NCBI RefSeq assembly: GCF_026151205.1
Contig: NC_087084.1
Location: 11,127,453 to 11,191,452, forward strand
Length of the DNA stretch: 64,000 nt
From: Bolinopsis microptera
Taxonomy: Eukaryota; Ctenophora; Tentaculata; Lobata; Bolinopsidae
Direction of reading: 5' to 3'
Below, piece after piece: positions 1 through 12,898 of this stretch. The notes beneath the pieces are model-generated. The model had not been told where the DNA came from, searched no databases, and saw only the letters and a list, made by a program, of their open reading frames with translations. Both the position numbers and the translations under genes were made by a program. Position 1 is the stretch's first letter, and each line of letters opens with the position of its first letter.

Positions 1-330
1 GAGAGGTAGTAGTCCTGGAAATATTGACCTCTAATTTGGGCAATAGCCGGACACTGTCCAAGGAAGTGTGAGACAGTTTCCTCTCCGTCGCCGCACATAG
101 GACAAGCACTGGTGTTTGATTTGCAAATGGTGTGAAGGTGTTTGTTTAAGCCACAGTGACCCGTGATGAGGTGAACTGCAGTTCTGTAATCTTGTCTGTT
201 GTTGCTGAGTGTAGTGTTGAGGTTTTTGATGATGTTGGCGTGCTTGTGGCTGAGTGTCAGTTTGGTGTGTCTGGGACCATCAGCTAACCAAGTTTCCTGA
301 TTCAATCTGTTGACTTTGTTGTCGATTTTA
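1..330 (-). pseudogene. LINE reverse transcriptase C-terminal fragment (zinc-knuckle tail)
   Basis: The minus strand reads openly for about 110 codons, from about 330 down to the window edge. The end carries a CPMC(x9)H(x4)C zinc-knuckle pattern: CPMCGDGEETVSHF is followed by LGQCP, preceded by TGHCGLNKHLHTICK. This GHCxLNxHL...CPxC...EETxxHFLxxCP arrangement is the typical C-terminal end of jockey/CR1-type LINE polyproteins after the RNase H or connection region. An in-frame stop lies just upstream at about 340, so the copy appears 5' truncated, as LINE copies often are. The rest may continue beyond the left edge of the window. The family is clear; the exact clade is not. Confidence 0.8.
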
Positions 331-339
331 GAGGTCTAT

Positions 340-617
340 ATGTCACACTAGAAACATTCCTTGTGTTTGATAATAGAGTTTGGGGAAAATGTTACAGATC
401 TACATTACAGATCTACGTTACAAATCTGGTGAAATAAACGTTTAACTTTTAAAATGAATTTGTACGTTAAGTGTTAATTTTTAACTTCAACAATTAATTC
501 TAACTTGATAACATATCGTCACAGTCGCGAGTAAAAACCGCTTTTGAGCACACAACGATAAATCATATCAAAAAATGAACATCAAAATATAGAACTTAAT
601 TAAACCAGTCGTATTAC
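340..617. other. Non-coding, nothing recognised
   Basis: This is AT-rich sequence between the LINE fragment and the exon at 618. It contains a short repeated phrase (TACAGATCTACRTTACA at about 390-425) but no supported gene. Confidence 0.5.
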
Positions 618-779
618 CTGTAGAAAATTAATGAGATATTCATCATTCTGGAGGAAGTTATCGAGACAGTTGAGGTTGGGTCTTGATTCCCGTGGTACAG
701 AACCCTGACGCCGGTAGTGCTCGAATAGTATCCGCGAGATGTCCTCAGGGGTGGGCGGTGTGGTTGCTGTTTGGTTCAT
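618..779 (-). CDS. Coding exon of unrecognised gene (MNQTATTPPTPEDISR...)
   Basis: A 54-codon open block on the minus strand is bounded by a pyrimidine-rich acceptor ending CAG immediately before ATG (779) and by a CTACAG|GTAATA donor at 617. The peptide begins MNQTATTPPTPEDIS and ends NDEYLINFLQ. Its composition looks like real protein. It may be a first coding exon or a further exon of the gene at 2360-4454. The phases do not join directly: exon 2360-2496 ends in phase 2 and this one opens in phase 0, so an exon would be missing between them. I do not recognise the family. No downstream exon was found between it and the LINE fragment. Confidence 0.5.
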
Positions 780-2359
780 CTGAAAAGTGGGAAATATAAT
801 TAAACGGTATGCAAGTTCGTTATCTAATAATGATTAATGGATACCGAATACTCTGTATCATGATTCATCCAGTGCATCTTATTTTATGGCACTTAATTTT
901 AATTGAGATAAGTAATACCACACAGCGTTAATTGTTTATAATTATTTAAACCATTCTGTGTAATGAGTGTTATTGAGGTCTGGCGAGTGGGGGATAATAA
1001 TTGCAATAAAAGAATAAAACTATATAAGAATTAGTCCGAATAATGCACAGTCGCTAATGAGGTGGAATTCTCGATAATTCTTTACCGGTTTACCCTATAT
1101 ATAATTGCTAAAAGTATATAATTACTGAAAGTATTAAATAGACGAAAAATAAAAGGTGGTGTGTTTTGGTTAACAATTCCCACTCATCAGGAGACTCCAT
1201 TAAAATAGTCAATATATTTATATGACCACATGTCTGAGTAATGGTGAGCCATTATATTTACGCAGTGGATGGTGAAGCCGAGTATTTTAGACATTGTGAT
1301 CTGCAATATTTTCTATGAGGGAGGTTTGTTTTCATACTGCAGACTTCTGGCAGACAAGAGCAAATGTAAAGAAATGGAACTTATTATATTGACCATGTTA
1401 CTGATTATATTGTTAACGTTCAATAACAAAAAGCAGAATAAAGTTTGAAGTTGACCACGATATTCATTACTGAGATGATACAGCTTAAAACCCTGATTTA
1501 TCGCAGCTTCTTCCTTTCTTCAAAATCCCGCAGTAAATCGGGGTTTTACTGTACAATTACATTGCAAATGTTTAACTATCCAGGTCCTTATTCTGCACTA
1601 TCAGATTACTCCTCTAGGTAATTGTTCGGCTCAACATTACATTTACAAAAATTTACATTCAATGGGTACTTATCCTTCTTAACATCTAATAAAGTTCTGA
1701 GAGGGCCTTCATCAGTGTTTTGGTGAAATTATCATACCAAAATCATAAAAGGAAACCGTAGATGGAAAACACTACGACGGAAGATTGATAATGATAATTA
1801 GTTGTTAATTAATTAATCAAATTAACAGTTACCGGTAGAGACTCGGAGATGATGGAATTAGAATTACTGTTATCAGAAAATCTCTGTAAAGCGAGGCTGG
1901 GTGAGATTGGAGACACATCGTTACCATTGTTACCATGATTACGGGTGGGGCTGTCCTCGGTATTTTGGTGAAATGCACCGTTTTCTGTCCTGGATAGAGA
2001 AAGTGAGGTTCGTGAACTTGGTTTTTAAGGACAATAGAAACAGCCGTAAGTTAAGTAACGCCCCTAATGTTTGATGGAGGGTTCATAATAGGACTAATTT
2101 TCGTAGAAATTCTGTCGAATCACATGGAATTGAGGCCTCTACTATCTACATTAGAGTCTTCAACTTTGTAGCTCTGTAGCTGAACATGCTGAATTTGTAA
2201 ACGGACACTTTCTTAAAACTATAGTTTGATCTACATTCTGACGAATTTACTCTGAGCCGGATATGCTAATTTCCAAATAAGTCTAATCGTTATAAAGATC
2301 CGCACGATATGAATCTATAGATTCTCTGATAAGTCAGATAAAAAGCAGATATAACTCAC
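780..2359. other. Intronic or intergenic sequence
   Basis: This AT-rich sequence holds no ORF I can support. It lies between the exon at 618-779 and the exon at 2360-2496 of minus-strand genes. If these belong to one gene, a small exon of length 3n+1 should lie here. Confidence 0.5.
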
Positions 2360-4454
2360 AATCTGTAGGCCTCATTTCCGTTCTGGGTGGACCTCTGTCT
2401 TTTCAGCTGTTCCAGCAGCATTGAAATTCTGTCAGGTTGTTTACTGAAGATATCTACCCAAATAGCTTGGGCTTCTGTCATAAACTGGTCGTAATTCTGC
2501 GGGAATTTGCTTATTATAAGTGATAGTTAAGAGTTTTTCTTGGAACTTTCATAAGGAAATAAATGGAGACACTTATTACTGAACTATTAAATAGAATTTA
2601 AATAATCAACTGAAGATGGTAATAATAAGAATATCTTACAGATTTGGCTCCAAGCTGCCATAGTAGGTCCACTACTTGCATATAGTTCTGGATATTTTCA
2701 TCTGCTGTCGAGTCCGTCTCTGTTCTGAAATATTTGTATTAGTCTATAACTTTTATGTTACTGTGTAAGTTATAAAGTGTGTGGATTTCTTGACAATTTA
2801 GCGTTTTCAATAAAATAATTTTCACATTTGGTAAAAACTAAAGTTTCGCAGGCGTCTCAAAATTCAAAGTTGGAATTGAAGAAACAGAGATCCTATAAAT
2901 CGATTGAAACTGACATATTCCGCTAAAGTTTGCCCAGTTCAAGATTTAACCCATGGGGATTCTTCATGAGAATTTATAACAACAAATTCTATCATTATAT
3001 CGAAGTACTGGTAAACTACACCGACACGAATTTGATATTTTTGAAACAAAAATTGTATTGTTACGCGATCGTGATACTAAAGATAATTATTTTCCGTAAA
3101 GGCAGATATAAAATTAAGATCACTATTTCATCTAATTTAAAAAGAGATGAAATCATAATATATTATAATCACCTTAAAGTTTCCATCTTTTTCTCGTGAC
3201 GTTAAACAAATAACAAACAGGAAAACTTCTTTAACAAAACTTGTTTAACTTAGAATGGGATAGGACAAAATTAAGAAATTATCGCACAAAAATGAAGAAA
3301 TGCTTCCCGGTTAGTAAGCAAATATTTGAGTATAATACCGTCTAATCAAAATAACTACAGCCCTGCCCAGTTACAAATTAAACCAAAGAATTTGCTCCCT
3401 CAATCAACAGGGCGCCGTTAATCTTAGCCCAATATATATTTCTTCAATTCCCTCATTGAATACATATCAACTTTGAAATTGTTGTGCTATTGTTGTACTC
3501 GTAAAGTGCTGGCTATTGTTTACCGGAGAAATCTTTGGTACATAAAATTATAACTAAAATTAAACATTGTGTTTTCATTAATGATCTATATTCTTAAGGA
3601 TCCAGATGGAGCCACAAGCAGAGGAAAAATGCAAATAGTGGTTGCTATAGCAATAGAATTCCATCGGCGAAATAACGCGTGCCATGAGTCACAAAGATAT
3701 GAGACGACATCACGCCGTCTTGCTCGCCGTTTGATAAAATACACGGTGGATATGATCACGTGATAAAAGTATAACACAGACACTATGGTAGGGTAGACGA
3801 TTAACTGTTCAGTGGGTAGAGTGTACCTACCCTGTAGGGGCTGTAATTACAGGGGGTTTGTTAATATAAAGTCCAGGAGGGCTCCTCCTCCACTATTTTA
3901 GTTATACACTACAGTAATCAGCAGCAGATAAGTTAGTTAATTGCTTCTTTGTGTGGTGGGAGTAAGGGTAGAGAAATAATAACGCCCCGGGAAGTATAAC
4001 ACTTCATAAATATAACGCAATATTACGTGCCGACTACCCGTGATCAAATGCTCTAAATTCCATTTTATATCAAATTTTAATTTAATTTGTATCACATTAA
4101 AATCGCCATCTTGGCGGATAGATCAAAGTTGGTTACGGAAGTTGAACAATCAACATTCTTTACGTCTTGAAAGCAAAGAAAACTGTCTAAATTTTCCGTA
4201 AAAAAAGCTTTGTGAATCAAATCCAAGTAGTGACCAGAAATCACGTTTGTAGCAGACAAACTTAGCTTTTCAAATGTTTCCTTGCGTTCAAATAGGCAAA
4301 AAATCGTTCAAACAGGGGATACAGATCTTTATTGCTAATAATAAGCTGTTATTCATAGTAATACAAGTGTAAAGGAACTATTAAAAAAGGCCTCACCTCA
4401 CTATTTCTGATTGTAATTGGGTCTGCGCCATCTGTATCAGCTGTTCAAACCTAA
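2360..4454 (-). CDS. Three consecutive exons of an unrecognised minus-strand gene
   Basis: Three exons join with consistent phases: 4454-4397 (donor GTGAGG), 2724-2640 (donor GTAAGA) and 2496-2360 (donor GTGAGT). Each has a CAG acceptor. Joined, they give about 92 residues containing FEQLIQMAQTQLQSEIVR, then NYMQVVDLLWQLGAKS, then AIWVDIFSKQPDRISMLLEQ. The sequence is mostly helical in character, with heptad-like leucine, isoleucine and methionine spacing. The agreement of two phase junctions with open reading is good evidence for a real gene. I do not recognise the family and give no function. Upstream exons, above 4454, were not found. The exon at 618-779 may belong to the same gene. Confidence 0.55.
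2725..4396. other. Probable intron, no recognised content
   Basis: The sequence between two phase-compatible minus-strand exons is AT-rich. Small ORFs at 2930-3199 and 3569-3783 have no protein-like character and I do not annotate them. Confidence 0.5.
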
Positions 4455-5514
4455 CTGAAAAGTGAAAGTGTTAATTTTACGATGATTGCAAAAAATAACG
4501 ATGAACAGTTTTTAAGTTATGGCTAAGCATCAGTAAAAGAGCAAAAGCAAATGAAATGCAAAATGGTGGCGACTCGGAAATTCTAAGTTTGGACGGAACC
4601 TTGCCTATCTAACAGTTGAAAACTGTAAGCGGTACAATTTTGAGGGGTAAAATGATCCTTCACCAAAGCAAAAATGTGAGAAAGAACGTGTCTGAGTTGG
4701 CTTTTCCATCACAACCATGATATTGGCAAAATTAAATTGCTAAATTTTGATAAATTTCAAACTAAGACAATAAGTTGTTACAATTCATTTCTCTGCTGTT
4801 TCTTAGTTTCTTTGTCCAAGAAAATGAGCTATTGTTGGAACAAAGAAATTTAAAGGAACTGTCTGTATTATAAAGGAGTAAGATTGATAAAGGAGTAAGA
4901 TTGTTTTAATTAAAATCTGATCACAGGATAGAATGAACAATTTCTATTGAGTAACGAGAAGGGCGACCAGATTGTCGTTATATACTGAATTTTTATCTGG
5001 AAACTAAATACTCTTATTTCCTGTGAAGTATATCAAATGAATTGCCGGCATGATAATTTTTTGGCTCTCAATATAATATAGCAAGCATGTCAATTTAATA
5101 ACGTACATATTATAGTGATTACTATTAGTAGTTAAATTTCAAACCAATCAGTCAGTCGACAACGTTTTACGAATAGATCTGCTCTGTTTCTGTTAACGAT
5201 TGAATCCTATGATAACCCTTAAATAACAGTATATAATTCTAGTATACGAATAAAAGCTAATACTGTAATAGAAAAAGAGATTTTTCAGATTCCCACATAT
5301 TGCCTGGTAGCTGTCTACCCTTATCTGAACCAATCAGACCACTTTGTCTTACCCGGACCAGTGATAGCCTATAAAACAAGGTCACGTGACATGATTTAAA
5401 AGGTCACGTGACACGCTTTATCGGGCAACTACAAACAAATTATTGCATTTTCATGGCGGATATTCTGAACACAGTTAACTGCACTGAAACTGAGGTTTTT
5501 AATCTTATAATTGG

Positions 5515-5785
5515 CAGCAAGAGTGGTTAAAGCTTACTATAAAACATGGTCACGTGACATGATGCGTTAGCTCTCACTTACCACCGTGTTTCTTTTTTAA
5601 TCGGCTAACTTGTGTGATTATCAAGTTTTATTAGGCTAAGTTCTTAAAGCACTGTTGAAAGTCGATAGGGTTTCAGTCTTCAGATCGGGAATGTTATGTG
5701 AACATGCCATATTATTCAAGAGTGGTTAACTCCTATACTTACCACTGTGTTTATTTTTAAGCGGCAGAGTTGTGTGATTATCTAC
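5515..5785. repeat. Diverged direct duplication of about 175 bases
   Basis: Two copies begin CAAGAGTGGTTAA (about 5518 and 5719). Each runs on to CTTACCAC-GTGTTT and then GTTGTGTGATTATC-type sequence. The second copy lacks the CACGTG palindrome of the first. Confidence 0.5.
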
Positions 5786-5876
5786 AGAAACAGAAAACAT
5801 CGTCTGTACTTATCCTTTTACTAAGATGCTGTTTTTACAGGTTTATTAACGTTTCTACAGATTTCGTTAGGTAGAA

Positions 5877-5981
5877 ATGCAGCCATGTACGATGAAAGAA
5901 CACGAATATGAGGACTCAAATGGAAGTGGCTGCTATTATTGCAGGAAGTCTGTAAAGAATAAAGATGATATCTATTTTTAG
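5877..5981 (+). CDS. Small ORF with CxxC, doubtful
   Basis: A 34-codon ORF runs from ATG at 5877 to TAG at 5979-5981 and contains the phrase GSGCYYCRKSV. Two acceptor-like pyrimidine tracts ending ACAG lie just upstream. It could be a short terminal exon or chance. No partner exon was found. Confidence 0.15.
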   Translation: MQPCTMKEHEYEDSNGSGCYYCRKSVKNKDDIYF

Positions 5982-6503
5982 AAGGTCAACACGCCAGGAA
6001 ATAATCACCGTAAAATACTTTGAAATCAGACGATATCACCATATCAAAATACCACTAAAACTAATACTTGAGAAACCTGGCTTGAAAATTGAAAACTGAT
6101 AAAAAAGACCATTTTATTTAAAAATAATACGTATCTAATATCTTACAGAGGTTTTAATAAATTATTAAAATCTCTGTGTATTATAAATACTTTAATAAAT
6201 ATGTGCCACACGAATTTCTTCCCTTGACCGTTACACTGAAATGGCGACAAGCGACGAAACATGATTACATAATATAATATGCTTGTTTCATCGCGATGAT
6301 ATAGGTTTAACTGAAAAGTGGCACACTAGATGCGATATAATACATGTCACATGCCTATACAGGTTTATATATATCTTGTCATTTTACTTATAACTTTATA
6401 ACCAATCAATAAGATAGCGGGTGAAGCATCTTGTAAGCTGAAGAAAACACGTTGGGATACTGATAAGTTGATTTTTCTGAAGAGAGAAGGAGATTGGTGA
6501 CAA

Positions 6504-6544
6504 GGTGACACGTGACGAGGTGACACGTGACGAGGTGACACGTG
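6504..6544. repeat. 15-base tandem repeat (GAGGTGACACGTGAC)
   Basis: There are nearly three copies of a 15-base unit, each carrying one CACGTG. Confidence 0.8.
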
Positions 6545-6658
6545 TTCCCTGAGCACATATCACTCTGAACATTGAACACGTGATGTGTGTCACGTGAGGT
6601 GTGTTCGGAGGCTAGTGAGGGTAGTTGTGTTAGAAGAGAGTGATATACTTGTAGTGTA

Positions 6659-8836
<2,178 letters not shown>

Positions 8837-9262
8837 TTGAACTAGAGTACGTGCTGAACTAGAGTACGTGTTGAACTAGGGTACGTGTTGAACTAGAGTA
8901 CGTGTTGAACTAGGGCACGTGTTGAACTAGAGTACGTGTTGAACTAGGGTACGTGTTGAACTAAAGTACGTGTTGAACTAGGGTACGTGTTGAACTAGGG
9001 TACGTGTTGAACTAGGGTACGTGTTGAACTAGGGTACGTGTTGAACTAGGGTACGTGTTGAACTAGGGTACGTGTTGAACTAGAGTACGTGTTGAACTAG
9101 GGTACGTGTTGAACTAGGGTACGTGTTGAACTAGAGTACGTGTTGAACTAGAGTACGTGTTGAACTAGGGTACGTGTTGAACTAGGGTACGTGTTGAACT
9201 AGGGTACGTGTTGAACTAGAGTACGTGTTGAACTAGAGTACGTGTTGAACTAAAGTACGTGT
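8837..9262. repeat. 17-base minisatellite, 25 copies
   Basis: The unit TTGAACTAGGGTACGTG repeats with exact 17-base spacing. The chief variants are GGG, GAG and AAG in the middle. The 426 bases make 25 units with no length slippage. In the flank just upstream (8755-8830) diverged half-units using TCGAAC occur, which suggests the source sequence. Confidence 0.97.
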
Positions 9263-9399
9263 ACCAACGGTGATTGACCAATCGAAACCCACAAGTACCA
9301 TCAAGGATCTAGTGGAAGTTGGAACCGCACCAGTGAATCAAAATAATATTTCCGCTGCTAGTTTGGGTCTATGATAGTTTTAGCAGATATTTTACTTAC

Positions 9400-10493
9400 C
9401 AATACCTGCATTACTAATTGAGTAACAAATTGTAAAATGGCTGTTCTTGTCGTTTCCCCCTCCGTCCAATACATTTCCTTTGAAAACTGGGGAAAGTTAG
9501 TCTTATACTTATAGTTATAAACATTATAAGAAAGAATGAATTCTCACCCTTGTTCTGTAGTTCTGTAGTTCTGTAAGGACGATGTATCCAAGAAGTAGTG
9601 CAAGTTGACACAGACCGATTCATCAGCGCTGAACAGTGAAGATACCATACGAGGAGCTGAAATGAACAGTATAATGGTTTGTTAATTTATATTGAAAAAT
9701 AGGCTATTTGTAGTTAATGAATACCTTAGTCGGTAATATTATGGGGGGTATAATTTGGTCCTTTTTGGGCCAAAGAACCATATTTATAAATATAACAGTC
9801 CATATTTTTACCCCCCATAATTTAACCCCCCGAGTCAAATTTTGGTATTCCTTTTGGTATAACAGTCATAATTGATAATATGCTTAACGTTTCTTTCATT
9901 GATCACGTCCAGAAGTATGCTTACGTTATTGTTTGCTGAATTGAAGCTATAGTTCTGGTTCGAAAAGTCCGATTTGTCTACTATTCCCCCATCCTTTCAA
10001 TCTGAGGGGTTTACTAGGGACAATTTCAATTTAAATTTCAGATCAGCAACTTCAGATGAATAATACAAGTTCATGTGGTTATAATTGCGAACAAAATTTG
10101 ACCAATATTTTCGATTTGAGATTTTTTCACGAAAGCAAAATCGTAATTAAAATTGTGGGGGTCAAATTTGGTTCTTTTTTGGCCATAGAACCAAATTTAT
10201 AACAGTCCATATTTTTAACACCCATAATATTACCGACTAAGGTAATCATGTAAGACACAGGAGCTGCTGGAAAAGTAATCTACAAAGGTGGACCAAAATG
10301 CACTTAGTATAGTACAACCTAGGTCTGAATATTTATTGAAGATTCCACGAGAGCGTACCTACTGCTCTCGAAACATGATCATACCTGGTTAGCCAGGGGA
10401 ACCGAGCTAGTACTTACCTCCATCATGTCCTCCTTCAGGTCTCATCAGGGTCTCGGACTCGTAACGTTCCACTAATATAGTGACACCCAACAT
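9400..10493 (-). CDS. Small multi-exon gene model, unrecognised
   Basis: A plausible first coding exon runs 10493-10418. It starts MLGVTILVERYESETLMRPE, has an in-frame stop just upstream, and ends at a GTAAGT donor in phase 1. It joins in phase to 9656-9548, which contains SLFSADESVCVNLHYFLDTS and has a GTGAGA donor. A third exon has its acceptor at 9487-9489, runs 9486-9400 and ends at a strong GTAAGT donor. In the phase-matched frame the third exon hits a stop at 9414, only 14 bases before that donor; the other two frames are open. Exon 2 contains a three-fold 8-base repeat that could have shifted the frame. The product is not recognised. A MITE sits in intron 1. Confidence 0.4.
9722..10244. 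mobile_element. Nonautonomous DNA transposon (MITE), TIR CCTTAGTCGG, TA target
   Basis: Inverted terminal repeats of about 22 bases (CCTTAGTCGGTAATATTA...) at 9724 and ending 10242 are flanked by TA on both sides. The element is about 520 bases and has no ORF. Subterminal sequence of about 75 bases (TTGGTYCTTTTTxGGCC...AACAGTCCATATTTTTA) occurs as a direct repeat near both ends, at about 9752-9825 and 10157-10230. TA flanks fit Tc1/mariner or pogo-type mobilisation; the family is inferred. Confidence 0.75.
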
Positions 10494-10913
10494 CAGTGAA
10501 CCGGTGTGTTAGTTACCCCGCGGTAATATACGTGGAGTCACAAAGACTCTTGTTAACACTTTCAATGATAATTATAGCTCAGGACCGTTCCTGGCTAGTG
10601 ACTCTTTAGATCACATACTTATGCTTTCAAGGCTATCGAAATACGCTTATTTAAGGGGTCAGAATGGCGCTTCTGACATCAAGGTAAATATACTATATAA
10701 TATAGAGTATTGGATACAGACAATAGTTCACGATAGGATATAAATTTAACACGTTGTAATCTATAAGCCTCTCTAGGAGTACTCACCCAGTAGTCGACCC
10801 TCAGAACAGGTAAATATAAGAATAAAAAAAGAAAATAGCATCTGCCTCTTAATTACTTTCCTAGTATAAATATAATCGTCACCACTTTGCAGTCCTTCGG
10901 AATGCGATGAGCT

Positions 10914-11748
10914 TCAGCATTGGTCGCCGCCGACGGCTCGTTCATCAGATCTACCACAACGATTTACGAGTGCATCTGAGAATTTGTTGGCGACCTTCTT
11001 CAGTATTCGGGCTGCGACTTCCTCCGGTCGCATTTCTACGCCGCTTGAACCCACGAAGTTCGTTCCGTCCATGTCGTGTGGATACCCGAAATTCTCGAGG
11101 ACGTCTTGACACAACGCGGCGGACAGACCCATGAACTTCTTCAACTCTCGGATTAAGTCTGCTGCGTTGGTCGCTTGATTTTGTCCCACTTCTTCGGTGG
11201 CGAGGTCGAAAGTCGATTTCGTCGTTGCTCCGAGGAAAATCCCACCAAGGGTCAAATTCAATCGTCTCCTCGTCGTCGGTGTCCTCTTCCAATATGATCG
11301 GTTGTTTCGGCGCCTCCCCCTCCGTCTGGGTGGCGACCTCCACCGTATTTGGTCCCATTAAGGGAACTTTCCTTATCAGGGCGAACAGGGCGCTCATCTC
11401 CTCCTGGCGTCGGTGCGGGAAGTACAGCATAGATCGGGCGGCCCGAATCGCTGTCGCTTGGATGTGTAAGGACCACTCCTCAGGGAGCGCCGTTTCGTCC
11501 AGGACTTGCTTGGTCGCTACCAATATCCTCTCATAGGCATCGAGGGGATCAGCCATGCCCGATAACAATATATTCAGGGGAAGTATTCTTTTGACCAGCG
11601 ACTGGATCAGCTCGACACATTGCTTTTCATTTAGCAGCGTCTTCGGCGTCATGGTATTCATTCTTTGGCCGAGTTGTTCCACCATTTCCCGAAAGCGAGG
11701 TAACGGGATTATGAGACTGTGATTGATTTCCTTCATTGTTGGTAACAT
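10914..11748 (-). CDS. Intronless ORF pair, possible gag-like or retroelement protein, frameshifted
   Basis: Frame A starts at ATG 11748. It gives a helical, protein-like sequence for about 170 residues (for example VELIQSLVKRILPL and LDAYERILVATKQVLDETAL), then an acidic stretch (EEDTDDEETIEFDPWWDF). After about 11205 frame A turns into arginine-rich low-quality reading. The overlapping frame B (ATG 11261 to stop 10914) becomes protein-like there: AADLIRELKKFMGLSAALCQ and PEEVAARILKKVANKFSDAL. A +1 move (skip of one base) near 11200-11230 would connect them. It may be a sequencing or inactivating indel, or genuine frameshifting. The block is clearly more GC-rich than its surroundings and has no introns, which fits a mobile or transferred gene. 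I recognise no motif that fixes the family. Confidence 0.5.
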
Positions 11749-12303
11749 GACTTATATACTAGGAGGGAGAGGAACAATTAGTCATTACCTTATAATTATT
11801 AGATCACGAAGCTTCAGTTTCCAACAATCACAGCAAATTATTAGGTAAAAGATTTCATAAAATTTACGATAAAATCATGTTGGTTTTGGTTTATTAAGAT
11901 GCAGAGCAGGGCAAAATTACTTACTATAGAACATAAATATAATAGAGTAACCCACGAAAAACCGGCCACTATCAAACAATTTTTGAGCTCATTGTTTCAA
12001 TATATATATATATATTTTAAATTTTAATGTAAACGATCAAAATATAGGCACTTGCCGACGTAAAATTCGCAAAAACATTATTTACACTGACGGTATCAAA
12101 ACAGGGCAAGTTTCCATTCGGTACACAATATGTTTACAAGTACAAACCCGGCCTAAATATTTAAAAAAAATTCAGCTTACAGGTTATACCATCAAAAGGA
12201 GTAACCCAGAGAGCTCGAGATCACAGTCTAATCATGGACAATTAATATTAGAGTTAAAGACCATTCGAGGTTATTAATCAAGTTTTCGTGTACACAGCGA
12301 TCG
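11749..12303. other. Non-coding, nothing recognised
   Basis: AT-rich spacer with a short TA microsatellite at about 12000-12016. Confidence 0.5.
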
Positions 12304-12391
12304 CCCTTAGCAATTAAGATAATGTAACCTGAACCATTCTCAGTGTCGACACTGAGAATGGTTCAGGTTACACTATGTTAATTGCTAAGGT
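12304..12391. repeat. Near-perfect palindrome (hairpin), arms about 44 bases
   Basis: The sequence is symmetric about GTC|GAC at 12347/12348. The inner 34 bases of each arm are perfectly complementary (GTAACCTGAACCATTCTC AGTGTC and its complement). The outer part matches with one or two mismatches to CTTAGCAATTAA/TTAATTGCTAAG. There is no spacer, so it can form a cruciform. It could be a foldback MITE remnant. Confidence 0.9.
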
Positions 12392-12519
12392 TCGCTATTT
12401 ACTGCTAGATTCACATATTCGCTCCCACAATTCGCAATTACTGGTGTTTCTCTACTCCGAGCTGCAATGTCACGTGACGGTACTCTACTCAAACGGACGG
12501 TCCTAATGGCTGTTGTACA

Positions 12520-12817
12520 TCACGTGTTCAAGCCCTGCTCAGGGTTTATCGCACAGTGGTTCTCCGTTATTTTCAGGTGATCAATATTGGTGGGAATCCG
12601 TGGTCTCAATGGCTTCTCATCTCTTGTCTCACATGAGACAATTGTGCACTTGACCTCTCTATCATGACGTGATTTACAATGGTGGGAACTGGGAATGACT
12701 CTGTACCCAAGGGGTTCGATACGGCGCATGCAGCGACAGTTTGCTCGAAAAGTGCAAAAGTCCGTAAAGGCGTCAAGAGTGATGTCACTTAAATTAACTG
12801 TACTTAGAGAAAATTCA
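12520..12817 (-). CDS. Cysteine-containing open frame, possible exon
   Basis: A minus-strand frame is open for about 98 codons down to a stop at 12520-12522. It contains FCTFRANCRCMRRIEPLGYR and VKCTIVSCETRDEKPL. The upper boundary could be an acceptor in CTAAGTACAG|TTAATTTAAG. The spacing of cysteines resembles a small secreted module, but I cannot name one, and chance is possible. Confidence 0.2.
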
Positions 12818-12898
12818 CGGTGTTATCTTGAATGTCTGATTGGTGATTAATTAAGTTTCGTGTTAATTAAATTCACGGTGCTATCTTGAATGTCTGAG
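12813..12898. repeat. Short direct repeat, about 27 bases, 58 apart
   Basis: ATTCACGGTGYTATCTTGAA followed by TGTCTGA occurs at 12813 and 12871. Confidence 0.7.

Larger units (their letters stand above)
5383..6596. promoter_or_regulatory. Cluster of CACGTG E-box palindromes
   Basis: Eight CACGTG hexamers lie at about 5383, 5405, 5551, 6509, 6524, 6539, 6577 and 6591. Three sit in the extended palindrome GTCACGTGAC (5381-5390, about 5403-5412 and about 5549-5558), which matches the known preference of bHLH-zip factors such as MITF/TFEB, USF and MYC/MAX. Part of the cluster comes from a local 15-base tandem repeat at 6504-6544. Whether it is regulatory is inference; no adjacent gene start was established. 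Confidence 0.35.

Noticed and set aside
2930-3199. 89-codon plus-strand ORF
   Set aside because: It is AT-driven composition without motif, splice context or partner exons, and lies in a probable intron of a minus-strand gene.
3569-3783. Overlapping 64- and 65-codon ORFs on opposite strands
   Set aside because: They are short, with no motif; mutual shadows.
11225-11536. Plus-strand 103-codon ORF
   Set aside because: It is a shadow of the more protein-like minus-strand frame, caused by locally higher GC.
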